Source: Saccoglossus kowalevskii
Lineage: Eukaryota > Hemichordata > Enteropneusta > Harrimaniidae
DNA: 41,897 bases
Assembly: GCF_000003605.2 (NCBI RefSeq)
Contig: NW_003123425.1
Location: 20,331-62,227, forward strand
Direction of reading: 5' to 3'
Shown here one piece after another: positions 25,906-37,027 of the stretch (within the stretch, counting starts at the first letter, position 1; each line of letters starts with the position of its first letter). Under the pieces are notes generated by a model that did not search any database, was not told the origin of the DNA, and was given only the letters and a program-made list of their open reading frames with translations. Both the position numbers and the translations under genes were made by a program.

Positions 25906-26260
25906 AGTGGCCACCTTTATATATAAAGACCACCTGCCTACAGGGACAACTTTTAAGCTGTCTTATGGCAATTATGAAAACCAGTAACTTGTGTATAAAA
26001 ACTACCTATATGTGACCATTGGTTTAGCATTATTTTTCGCAGCTTTGCCATTAGAGACCGAAATAATATTTATTATTTCGTCTGTAAAACAATTTTTAAT
26101 TTCTTCAAAAACTCAAATAAATGTGTATATGTTGCAACAGTGTCATCTCATTGTTTTCTGGGCAAATATGTCCAATGTCCAACAAAACAATCCAACCCCC
26201 ATATAAAGACCACCTGTCTATAAAGACCATTTTGGGTGGTCGCTATAGCCAGGGTTGACT
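25906..26260 (+). mobile_element. Probable non-autonomous DNA element with TATAAAGACCACCTG ends
   Basis: TATAAAGACCACCTG(C/T)CTA occurs near both ends (about 25922 and 26203). The flanks carry GTGGCCACC and GGGTGGTCGCTATAGCC. The complementary words AAGACCACC and GGTGGTC allow partial pairing of the ends. I recall GGTGGTC/AAAGACCACCT termini as common in invertebrate repeats, but boundaries are uncertain. Confidence 0.45.
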
Positions 26261-27260
26261 GTTGAAATTTGAATTGATGTCCAGGTTTTGCTGAACATGT
26301 TCAATTCTGTGAAATGTTGTGGTGCAACAAGTAGTGTGCGTACCCATAATGCACCGGGAAAAGCTCTATTTTGGTGACTTTTGCTGAAGGAAAAAAAAAT
26401 CAACCAAAATAATATCCACTGTAAACTACCAATGTCAGAAAAGTTGTAATCTGCAAAGGAAAAATAATTGACATGCAAAACGGCAAACTTGCAAAATTCC
26501 TGTGACAAAGTTTTTTTCTACAGTATTAGAGAACATGTACATGTATGTGTACAGGTAATTTAAGTCAATATTTGTTATTGCCGTTTCATTATCCCTTAAA
26601 GTACTATGTTTTTGTTGAACTAAACTATGATATTTCCATAAAAACACAGGTGTTTGCATATCAGTACGTGATTCGAATATACATGCTGTAAACCACTTAT
26701 TTGTAGCGAGAGATTTGTGTTAGTCCCACTGACCAATCAAATCAATTCATTTCTATTAGTGTTTATGGTCTGATTTATAGTAGAACGTAAATTTTTGGTA
26801 TTTTACATTTATACCTCATTGCTCCTGTAAAAGGCTGTGATGGATTAAAACAAGTACATAACTAACGAAAACACTTCATTCAAGATTCACTTTTCTCTCC
26901 TAATGGATGAAAGATTACAAATAAGTGTAACAAACTACATAAAACAACACTGAAATTTGTGCACACTTTGTGCTCGCTCCCTTCTTCCTTTTCCCTTCTT
27001 TAAAGAAAAAATACATATACACATAAATTGTATATAATGGGAAAAATCTGGGCTACATTTTTCTGTTTTTTCAGTTAAAAAAGTTATAATTGAATATATT
27101 TGAATGCATCAGGAAATACAGTTGAAGAACAAATGATTTTATTTGTGAAAACTATTTAATTATACCAAACTTCACATAATATATAATGGTTATGTCATGT
27201 ACTTACACTAATCTGCACATAACTTATTTCTATATTTTTATGTCATATAAATATACAGAG
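26261..27260. other. Non-coding stretch, nothing recognised
   Basis: Short minus-strand open frames (26218-26508, 26435-26659) carry no recognisable domain. Confidence 0.5.
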
Positions 27261-27603
27261 CTTCACATAATTTAGTGATGTCACTCAATCTTCACCTCAT
27301 ATTGTGATTACATAAATCAGTCTCAGCATAGTTTGGTGATGTCATAATAATCTTCACATAATATAGCGATGTTATAAATCAATCTTCACACAATATAGCG
27401 ATGTCATAATTCAATCTTCACATAATATAGTGATGTCATAATTCAATCTTCACATAATATAGCGATGTCATAAATCAATCTTCACATAATATAGCGATGT
27501 CATAAATCAATCTACACACAATATAGTGATGTCACACTCCAATCTTCACACAATATAGTGATGTCATAATTCAATCTTCACATATTATAGTCACAGATCA
27601 ATA
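27261..27603 (+). repeat. 32-bp tandem repeat (CTTCACATAATATAGCGATG then TCATAAATCAAT)
   Basis: About ten units of 32 bases alternate GCGATG/GTGATG and AAATCAAT/AATTCAAT. The central units are nearly identical, while the first and last are shortened and diverged, as expected for an array homogenised from its middle. Possible decayed units extend left to about 27171. Confidence 0.95.
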
Positions 27604-28773
27604 TAGGGAAATCTATTTGCTGAATTGTCTGATATATGTCCCGAATTTTAAACAATCAAACAAATTATACATTTAACAAAATATGGTTTCTGATTTACAA
27701 ATGATGACGTTAATTGACCACGGCAACGAGGATGCATGGAAAGATGTATTTTAATCAGTAATGCGAAGCATCAAAATTGTTACGGTGTGCGTCTGTAAGG
27801 CGGATCGTTGGTTATCTTTGACTGAATTCAGTCATTTAATCATTGGCTTTAATTAAATTGGGTAACATATTATAGAGTTTACAATCTAGTGACTACATTC
27901 CATATGTTGCTTTCACTTCACACAAGACTTGATATAATCAGAATGTTCAATAATTTCCTCTTTCTTCTTATCCCGACGATGCACCTACCATCACCGTCAT
28001 TGCATTGTGGCTCCCTCAAATGAAAGCGGGTTTTCACAATTAACAATATGAAATGGAGATCTTTTTTCTGTCAATTTTTTTTTTTATTTTTTTCGACTGA
28101 TTGAATATGGAATTACTAATTATCTGATGGAATGTTTAGACTATTGATGCATATGTAATTATGATTGGACACACGCAAACTGACATCTGGCCTTTCCCAA
28201 TCATATTGTAATCGCGGTGATAACTATTATTATATCTCAGGCTATTGTAATATTTTATGCGTTTGAACCGCTGACAATAATACAATACAATCATTTTCGT
28301 TAATGTTCGAACAAATTGATAAATTTATTATCGCTGCATAGTGGCTCATTTTTCTATTATCAACGTACTGTATATGCTCATGGATATTTTGAGTGAAGTT
28401 TAGTAAAGGCCAACTGCTGAAATGTGTTATTAATTGTTTATTAAGTACTAGTCGGGTTTGTCAATGTTTGTAAAGGTTGCAACTGCGGGTGCCGAAGGTC
28501 ACATACTATTCAAATACCTGTATGCCTAAAGCGTAATAAAACACAATTGTACCGTAGAATTTATTCTATATGAACGCATAATCTTTTCACTTCACGTTCT
28601 CAACGTGTCTGTACACCACCATTTGAGAGACTAGGTATGAAGGATGAGATGAAAATGTCTCGTACAATGCAGGTCATCGGTCATATTGATGGAAATTTAT
28701 ATGGTCCACTTTGCATATGATTGGGTCTGCGTAAATCATTCAATCTGAGGTGTGGTATAAACGTACCTGATGG
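27604..28773. other. Non-coding stretch, nothing recognised
   Basis: No gene, RNA gene or repeat family is recognised. Confidence 0.5.
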
Positions 28774-29003
28774 GTCAGCTGGGATGAACTCGTTGTCCAG
28801 TAGACAACTTTCACCTGCGATGAGCTAATTGTCTAGTAGACAACGTCGCCTGGGATGACCTCGGTGTCCAGTAGACAACGTTCACCTGGGATGAAATTGT
28901 GGTCTAGTAGACAACATCACCTGGGATGACCTCTGTGTCCAGTAGCCACCACACCTGGGTTGACCTCGGTGTCCAGTAGACAACGTTCACTTGGGATGAC
29001 CTA
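28774..29003 (+). repeat. ~36-bp minisatellite (ACCTGGGATGACCTCGGTGT then CCAGTAGACAACGTTC)
   Basis: About six units share CCTGGGATGA, TGTCCAGTAGACAAC and GTTCAC, with variable unit length. It is G+C-richer than its surroundings. Confidence 0.92.
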
Positions 29004-29325
29004 CTACTATTTTGTATATTTGTTAAAAACTAAGTAGACCATTTGTTAAAATTACCTTTTTTTTTTTAGAAATATCCAAATGAACATTTCTTATTGCTTT
29101 TTATAATCAACATTATTGGTGCTCAAGAGATTAAGTAAAAGCTCTCTGTGTCTATTGCAAAACCTGTCACAGTGGACACATTTCACTGGTACGATACAGT
29201 TGTTTTCCAATGGAAATAAAGTGTATACTCTAACTAAACAATATCAAATTCATTTTCTTTTTCTCTTTTTTCTTCTCTCTTCAAAAAAGTTGTGATATGT
29301 TTCACTTTTTTGGCTTAGTAAACTT

Positions 29326-29390
29326 TACCTTTTTCGCTATCAGACTTTCTCGCCAAAATTTGTCTATACTTTTTACTTCTAATTTTTTTT
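29326..29390 (+). mobile_element. Fragment of the piggyBac-like MITE end
   Basis: TTACCTTTTTCGCTATCAGA then CTTTCTCGCCAAAATTTGTC resembles the end of the 29557 and 31910 copies (CCATCAGACT.TCTTGCCCAAATTTTTC). Only one end is recognisable, just left of the larger inverted-repeat structure. Confidence 0.4.
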
Positions 29391-29556
29391 TCCTTATACC
29401 ATAGTCTGATAAAGATAGAACAACTTTTGGGTTACATGTATGTGTGAATATTTTGTAAATTTAGCTAGCTGTTGTGAATTTAAGAAGTAGATTTATAAAC
29501 ACAATTAAAGTAAATTATTATGATAATATCACTAACAATTTAGAAAAATTATGTTA

Positions 29557-29791
29557 TTAACCCTGTTACCATCAGACTGTCTTGCCCAAATTTTTCTGCA
29601 CTTTTTTTTAAATATTTCTGGAAATAAACCCCAATTTTGGAGCCAACAGACAAAATTTGAGTCAATTTTCAGTTTTTACTCTAAAAATTGGGCTATTTTC
29701 GTCCCAGTTTTCTGAAGGAAAGTGCAGGCTATAAACGGGACTATTTTGTGAATTTGTGATGAAAAGAGGGAACTGGTGGTGAAAAGGTTAA
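29557..29791 (-). mobile_element. piggyBac-like MITE, copy 2
   Basis: Bounded by TTAA at both ends; starts TTAACCCTGTTACCATCAGA and ends AACTGGTGGTGAAAAGGTTA then A. It contains GGAGCCAACAGAC and GTCCCAGTTTTCTGAAGGAA, the reverse complements of blocks in copy 1. It forms the inner part of the left arm of the 29418-32264 structure. Confidence 0.78.
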
Positions 29792-30227
29792 AAAGACATT
29801 GATCATCTCAAAATAGAGTCACAGTTTTTTTGGTGGATGATGAGTCGCTTTCTCAAATTGTCAGTTTTGAGTACAATCCGCCGACGTAAACTATCTACAA
29901 TTAGGTTCATTTATGTATAGCATGAAGGATGCTCAGCTCTGATCTAGCATCTCATCCTTGTCACACTTTCTGTGTCCAGCTGGAGACATTTTTGTCATAC
30001 ACATAATCCATTTAAACTTTCATAAATAACTGAATTTAATGGATTTACAAAAATTTGTACAAAAACTGGATTGTATCCGTTACAGTCATCCCATTGTGTT
30101 TATCCTATTATTGGTAAACAGGTGCGATTACTTCTGTATTGGATTGTTGCTATGGGGATTAGCAGCTGTCAACAGATTTGTATCACCATGGTTACATATC
30201 CTAAACATGAGTTAAAAACAAAAAAAA

Positions 30228-30701
30228 TTTTATTTTAAGGTAGAATGCTATTTAGTGAGTTCACAGTGATAATATTTTTTGTCAAAAGTTCTCTGTACAA
30301 TTAAATATTTTAGCATTAGACAACAGCTAGTACATGTATGTGAATAAAAGCACATTTCGCAATCGAAACCCACTAAAAAATAATGTTGATTTTGTACACA
30401 TCTATAAATGAACAAGTACATTCGTGAAATACTATATATCATTTCATTTCACCATATGCCACAGAGCAACATTTAAAGATATATATTCTTACCATGGGAA
30501 ACAATCATAAAACGTCCTATAAGTGATAAAACAAGCTGTTTCCACTCACTCTTGACATTGATGATCTCTTAAGTGAGTAAGGTGACCCTAAATATTTTTT
30601 GTTTTGTTGTTTTTTCCTCGTGACATGAAATTTTGTGTATATAAAAATAAAGAAACAACATTATTTTTACTATTGAATAGCATTTTACCTTAAAATAAAA
30701 A
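30228..30701. mobile_element. MITE-like element with 27-bp terminal inverted repeats
   Basis: The left end TTTTATTTTAAGGTAGAATG then CTATT is inverted at the right end (AATAGCATTTTACCTTAAAA then TAAAA). The arms differ at only one or two positions, so the element is fairly young. The ~420-base interior is AT-rich and non-coding; the minus-strand frame at 30248-30442 lies in it and is not considered a gene. Confidence 0.75.
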
Positions 30702-31909
30702 AACAGATTATAAACGAATATAAGAGTAGAATGAGTATAGATGTGGCTTTACAATTTTGAGAAAGGTGAGAAAATGTGAATTTTAACGTTCATACAAGTA
30801 GGGTAATTGTGAGTGATATCAGATGTTAAAACCATCAAAAAATGAAAATATAAATCGAAGGTCATGGTACTAATTCCTAAAAAAACATCCATAAAACATC
30901 TGTGTTTACAGGCACACACAAAAAAATAAGATTTGTTTCTGTTTGTGGCATGATATCTCGCATGTACAGATCAACTTTCTTGATGTTAATATTTGAAAAA
31001 AAAAAAAATAGAACAGAAAATCACATCACTGCATTTTTATGGATCAGTATATTTTATAATTTTTTGGCATGCAGGATTTTCTAATTTGTTATATTGCTTT
31101 GTTTGTGTCACATTATCTTGAAAATTAAAAAAAAAGATTTTTTTTTTATTTGATGTTTGGCTGGAGCTCACTCAGATATGTGGAAGTGGTCTCCAAAATT
31201 CATGGCTGTCTACAGTAATGTTGGGAAAAAAAAATAAATGCAAGTTTAAGCCAATAAAATTGTATAATAGTTAATAATATTAGTAACCAAATATAGAAAT
31301 GTGTTATTGCCCCAAAAGTATGTATATTGTCATTTGAGAAGATCTCAATATGGTTATCACCATGGTAACCATGATGGTTACTATCATGGGAACCAAATTC
31401 TCATTAACTGTGTGATCTGTCTGCAGACAATATGGCCCGATGGTTGAGTTATAATAACATTATTGTTGTTTTAATTTAAAATTGCTACATTGAAGGGCAG
31501 AATGGAGACTTAGTGAGGTCTGTTGTATCTATTTCATATTGAGACCACTATGTCACATCCCTGGCTCTGACTGCTTGATCTCTTCTTGCAATATGTTCAA
31601 TTTTTTTCTGTTTTTTTTTTGTTATCATTGTATGCACTCGACTAGAAAATTAATTTCCATCAAATGATCACATCGATGAAGCTTTAAACAAAGTATGAAG
31701 ACTATGTTAGTACGGAAGTTATCGTTGAATAGCCGAAAATTTAATTTTAAATAGGGTTTTGTTCAAAGGTTGTGACCTCTGGCAATTTAGGGCATATCTC
31801 TGAATTTAAACAGTTTAACAAGTTAACAACCCATAATATTTATATTCTGTTTTCTTTCTTAGTGATTGAAAAAGCTACTTTTCTCAAATTTTACTAAATT
31901 CATGAAGTA

Positions 31910-32125
31910 TTAACCTTTCCACCACCAGTTCCCTCTTTTCATCACAAGTCCTGTTTATAGCCTGCACTTTCCGCCAGAAGATTGGGACAAAAATAGACGA
32001 ATTTTTTTAGTAAAAAGATTGTCAACAAATTTGTCTGTTGGCTCCAAAATTAGGGTTAATTTTCAGAAATTTTGAAAACATTGCTGAAAAATTTGGGCAA
32101 GAAAGTCTGATGGTCAAAAGGTTAA
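31910..32125 (+). mobile_element. piggyBac-like MITE, copy 3
   Basis: Starts TTAACCTTTCCACCACCAGT and ends GAAAGTCTGATGGTCAAAAG then GTTAA, with TTAA at both borders. It is in the same orientation as copy 1 and opposite to copy 2. It forms the inner part of the right arm of the 29418-32264 structure. Confidence 0.78.
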
Positions 32126-32324
32126 GAACATAATTTTTCTAAATTGTTAGTGATATTATCATAATAATTTACTTTAATTGTGTTTATAAATCTACTTCTT
32201 AAATTCACAACAGCTAGCAAAATTTACAAAATATTCACACATACATGTATCCCCTAAGTTGTTCGGTCATTAGTACAGTATACAATGCATACAAAGTTAC
32301 GCAAATGGCTGCTTTATTATTGGT

Positions 32325-32390
32325 GAGTAAACAGTTAGCACCAGGAACCTTTCTGATGTGATGTGAACACGCTAACCACTGTAAAATCAT
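32325..32390 (-). mobile_element. tRNA-derived SINE fragment (minus strand)
   Basis: On the minus strand, TTTTACAGTGGTTAGCGTGT then TCACATCACATCAGAAAGGT then TCCTGG aligns with the SINE head at 20821. The two share GTGGTTA..GTGTTCAC and AGAAA..TTC(C)TG. The B box is strongly decayed. Confidence 0.45.
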
Positions 32391-32467
32391 TTTAATCTAT
32401 AGACAAAAAACAGAATAATGTGCATTTCGAATAATATCTTAATTTAACCTAAATTGACACACAAATA

Positions 32468-32652
32468 CTTAAAGCGGGAGGGTTATATTGTCACCTGCGC
32501 ACGCGCGAGAATTGAGCCCCAAGTTACGATAACAACACACGCTAAAAACGCAAAGGCTCATGGGTAGACGTTTGTTTGTAATCAATGACACATTGTGGCC
32601 AACTGACGCATGCGCAAGTGACGACTCCCCCCCCCCCCCCCACCGCTTTAAA
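32468..32652 (+). mobile_element. MITE-like element, AAAGCG-terminated family
   Basis: It begins TTAAAGCGGGAGGGTTATAT then TGTCACCTGCGCACGCG and ends TGACGCATGCGCAAGTGACG then ACTCC, a run of C, and CCGCTTTAA, so the ends are imperfect inverted repeats. The interior (AACACACGCTAAAAACGCAA then AGGCTCATGGGTAGAC) matches 40963-41109. A run of about 14-16 C sits inside the right end. It is markedly G+C-richer than its surroundings. Confidence 0.75.
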
Positions 32653-35562
32653 TCAATTCAAATGGCTTTGGCTGATAATGTATGTATAAAATGAAGAAAT
32701 TAAATAAAAAATTATTTCTGCTGATTGATATTAAAATAATAGACAATTATTGGTCATAAATCTATGATAAAGTGAAACTTTTCGTCTCCATATTATTTTT
32801 TATTGCAATTCTATGTTGATCAGATTGTACGGGAAGCATGTTTATTCAACAAATGTTTCTTGTTATTTCTGCCACTGATATACCGGTAGATGGTATAAAT
32901 TCCTGCAATGAAGTCACCTTTAATCTTTAAATAAACTGATAATTAAATCAATACGCCAAGTGGACACTATGGACATCAATGCTGTTTTCACTCATATTGA
33001 TTTCAGTAACGCCTTCATAGTCCCAATTGTCAAAACTGACTATAATTGTCATGGTAACGAATATTTAGAATTCTGCAAAAAAGCTCCTTATTAAAGTTTT
33101 CTTAAAAAAGTACAGTAAATTGTGATAAAGTTATGTGTATATATGTGTGTAGTATATACATGTATCTGTCTTTTCCTATCATTGTTTTCAATAAAATATT
33201 TTGTAAGCGTTTCAATTTCATGAGATACAAATATGGAATATTTGTCTGGGCTTTTTGCCAGTCTGACGAATTAAAAGAAATATGAGGACGAAAATCGATA
33301 ATGTCTTTATGTATTTTTTTTATCTGATAATTTCAGAGTATACAATATCAGGTTACCACAGTATAGCAAGAATTGTTCAATAATGTTTTAGGAATAAAAT
33401 TGGGATTAAATTCTTGTCCTCTCACACAGTCATAGCACATGCTATGTTTGATTTCCCCTTTGGGTGAAATATGACAAAAATCGCCAAAATGATGGCAGAC
33501 GTTAATAAACACTAATGCAAATTTACATTGAAAAAGTAATAATCACAAAGAATGAAAATCACCATATTTTTCGATATACATTTAATCGTCAAGCGCCAAA
33601 GTTAACTTTTGTCACCTTTGTTTTCAACAATTAATGATCTGTCACCAGTGGGAAAATGTTTTCATTTGGGTTGAAAATTTCTTTTCACATTTTGTACCAA
33701 AATTTAGACAGGAAATATAGAGCTGAAATTTTCATGATTTTGAAATTCAAAGTTGATGAGAACAGATTGCTTAAAATGTTTTGGTATGTATTTTTCAATC
33801 TGTACAACATGCACGTTATAAATCCCTAACACCAGGATGAACTTTGGTAAATCCAGGGATAATATTATTCGGCATATGATCCTTTGTTTTAAATATAAAA
33901 TGCTCAAAATTCTCACAAAATTGTTCAACATGTGTTTCTGTAATTTCTTTGTTAATTTTGAAATTAAATTCTTCATACTTTTAAATTGACTCCAGATATT
34001 GATCAATATTTTGGAATGAATATGGAAAACATTATGTGCGTTTATGTTATGGTACGTAGGTAAGAAATGTGGTTGTTAGCGAATGGTCCCATATTATCAA
34101 AGATGTTGACTTCCTTTATTATACAGATCAATGCATATGAAAGACACACTAATTAATTTCTGGGATGGTTAGAACGTATTGAAACACTGTAAAGAGTCAT
34201 AATCAGTATATAGTTAACATTGCGAGATGATCAAAATGTATTCGGTTGTCAGAAAATCACTCTCTACCAAAGCACCAAAGCAAATTTTGCATGGTGTGAC
34301 GACCATTGCCCTTTAAGTTTTTTTCTTCGCCTTTGTCAAAAATGTCAACATTTCCCAAGTAGTCCAGTTAAATATATCAACTTGTTCAAATTTCTTTTCA
34401 ACAGCAAAATGTAAAATGTCAAAATTTTGTCTTATTGGATCAAAATTACGATTAAACTTTTGGAAAATTAGAAGAAACGTGCAAAAAAGTATGTTGCTAT
34501 TTTGGCGGGAAAATAAATGGTGGTTATGTGAAAGGTTAAATATATTACAATTACATTGAGGGGTGACTATGTAGAATTGTAAATGTCTATAATCTTTTTG
34601 AACATATGTGAACCTATTATAAATGCTGTATTGAGTGATGAAATCTGTTAAAATGATGTGTTTTACTGAAAGCGTTATTAAATGGACTCATTTCAGCTTC
34701 AGAGATATTGTTCTCATGTCCCACTTAGAGTCATTGTGAATAAGGCTCAATACAAATATTTTTTTGTTCTTGTCATATGCGTTTCAATCAGAAATGTGTT
34801 TTTTTAATGTTTTTTTTTTTCACTCGTATTGCCTTTTGTTGAAAATGTCTGGAACCGCAAACAATGAAACAAGTTGAAAAATATTTTCATTTGAAAAGAG
34901 CCAACACAGTTGTTTGGATTATATTTTAATCTCCACTGTTCTCACCACATGGTTCTTTTGCTGATTTTAATTATTGTAAAAATTCAACTATTAATGCTCA
35001 CCCAAAATAATCTGCTTAACATTCCTGACTAAAACTGCTTAGTGTGATCCATTTGGTGATCGTATAGTATCGAATTATTACTGTGATTCTGTCAAGAGTG
35101 GTTGGAATAAAATTGACTAGCCCTATGCCTTTGTGAGACCATTTAAACTTAATAAGTTTAATGTGAGGGCATACAATCCATTCCCACGACACTTTGGGAA
35201 AAGGTGAAAAATACAAATATATTTTATAATTGATTGTTTACTCAAAAGTTTTATCTGTCATCATATTTTTGTTTTTATTTTTAATTGCGTTATATAATGA
35301 TGATTTTTGATCAGCTCTTGAATTCATACATATGCTATCCGTATGTTTAAAATAACTTCAGCATATAGGGGCAATTGATTAATATTGTTTATTAATTTAA
35401 AAAAAAAATTATTTGGTAATTTTCATTGCTGAGTTGTTACACATGTATAGATACACATTTTGTTTGTACCATTCAATTGGTTAAATGGAAGTCTAGAAGA
35501 GCGCCCTCAAAGATCACTCTATATGGGGTTCATGGTTTTTCCTATTATGCAACATCTATTTA
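32653..35562. other. Non-coding stretch, nothing recognised
   Basis: The longest open frame is 100 codons on the minus strand (33704-34006), with AT-driven composition and no known motif. Confidence 0.5.
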
Positions 35563-36600
35563 TTAGTCCCCGTTCGGTCTCGGTCCGTCCGTGCGTCCGG
35601 AGTCATATCTCAGAATCCCTTGGACCGATTTCGTTCATTCTTTGCATGTGCCTAGTACTTTATGTGGGACATATGCACATGCAGTGGTTTAGCGAATCGA
35701 TTCAAAATGGCCGACTGGCAGCCATCTTGTTTTTTGAAAATGTTGTATTTTGGACATGCTTTGTCAGTTTTCATTCAAACTTGGTACATAGATTATACAT
35801 GTTAGGATACATGTCCATGATGATTTATTTCACAATTGGATCAAAGATGGCTAACTGGCAGCCATCTTGTTTTTTGAAAATGTTTTTTTTTGTATTTTGG
35901 ACATGCTTTGTCAGTTTTCATTCAAATTTAGTACATAGATCATACATGTTAGGATACATGTCCCCGACTGTCCGTGAGTTCCTGAGTCTGTCCGTCCGAT
36001 CGTCCATGTGTCCGTCTGTTCGTGCATCAGTCTGTCCAAGGTCATATTTCAGAATCCTGTGGACCGATTCCGTTCATTCATTGCATGTGCCTAGTAGTAG
36101 GATACATGTCCATGATGCTTTATTTCACAATTGGATCAAAGATGGCCGACTGGCAGCCATCTTGTTTTTTGACAATGTTTTTTTTTGTATTTTGGACATG
36201 CTTTGTCAGTTGTCATTCAAACTTGGTACATAGATTATACATGTTAGGATACATGTCCATGACGATTTATTTCGCAATTGGATCAAAGATGGTCGACTGG
36301 CAGGCATCTTGTTTTTGTTTTTTTATGCGGTATCTTGGATGTGCTCTGTCAGTTTTCATTCAAATTTGGCACATACATGTACTTTATACATGTTAGGATG
36401 CATGTCCATGACAATTTGTTTCAAAATCTGGTCAAGGATGGCCGATTGACAGCCATCTGACTTTTTGGCCTTACTACTATATTTCCACAATTTATGTACC
36501 TTTTTCATTCGTATTTGGCACATACATCATACATATCAGTGTGTTTCATAATCAGATCAAAGATGGCTGAATAACGGCTGTTTTTATTTTGGCCATATTA
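35563..36600 (+). repeat. Tandem array of ~145-bp units with GTCCGTCCGTGCGTCCG heads
   Basis: Six units are marked by ATGGCCGACTGGCAGCCATC at about 35707, 35847, 36142, 36289, 36438 and 36563 (the last degenerate). Each also has TTTTGGACATGCTTTGTCAG, CATTCAAACTTGGTACATAG and ATGTTAGGATACATGTCCAT. A GTCCGTCC-rich head followed by TCAGAATCC.(T/G)TGGACCGATT occurs at 35580 and again at about 35981. This kind of repeat is widespread in marine invertebrate genomes and gives spurious SVRPSV-type open frames. It is probably a dispersed element amplified in tandem. Confidence 0.88.
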
Positions 36601-36619
36601 CTATGACACGAAACACGTG

Positions 36620-36715
36620 TTTTGATGTAAATAAACAATCTGTTGTATACGCCACTTGGAACTCAAGTTTCAAGGACACGCTCGCGACAACCCCTCCGCT
36701 TTAATATGACGAGCA
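36620..36715 (+). mobile_element. Partial AAAGCG-terminated MITE
   Basis: GGACACGCTCGCGACAACCC then CTCCGCTTTAAT resembles one end of the 32468-32652 family (on the reverse strand, TTAAAGCGGAGGGGTTGTCG). The other end is not clear. Confidence 0.4.
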
Positions 36716-36825
36716 CAAAGAGACTGGGACTGTGTCATTTTCAATGACTTGTTAAATGATAATTTATTCAGATTATTTGCTTTCTGACATGGATAAACCA
36801 CGTTTTTATGTATATTACTGTAGAA

Positions 36826-37027
36826 TACTTTATTTTTGCTTGAAATAAATTTTTGCTATTTTCACTGAAGTAATGATTCAGGAAAATTAAATCCAGCAAA
36901 TATATATTTCTTTCTATATTTTACATTCAACTTGTCAAAAATCAGTGAAAATAAATTCCATACAAAGCACAAAAAATGTCTTTTCAGCAAAAATTAATTC
37001 CAGCGAAAATAAAGTATTGTACAGTAT
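36826..37027 (+). mobile_element. MITE-like element, TACTGTA family B, copy 2
   Basis: It starts TTACTGTAGAATACTTTATT then TTTGCT and ends CCAGCGAAAATAAAGTATTG then TACAGTA, so the ends are inverted repeats of about 30 bases. It is the less decayed relative of 11549-11750. It lies only about 550 bases before the first recognised AHR exon. Confidence 0.75.

Larger units (their letters stand above)
29418..32264. mobile_element. 2.85-kb inverted-repeat (foldback-like) element or inverted duplication
   Basis: The left arm (29418-29791) and right arm (31910-32264) are inverted copies about 360 bases long. The outer ~127 bases (ACATGTATGTGTGAATATTT on the left arm through to its TTAA) differ at only about two positions. 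The inner parts are both piggyBac-like MITE copies and differ far more. The 2.1-kb interior has no coding capacity and holds another MITE (30228-30701). Whether this is one transposon with long inverted ends or an inverted duplication carrying a MITE cannot be settled by eye. Confidence 0.75.

Noticed and set aside
27261-27603. CRISPR array
   Set aside because: The 32-base units are contiguous with no unique spacers, and the genome is clearly eukaryotic.
35460-36460. Plus-strand open frames of 257, 124 and 60 codons
   Set aside because: They run through the GTCCGTCC/ATGGCCGACTGGC tandem repeat. The protein consists of repeat translations in shifting frames.
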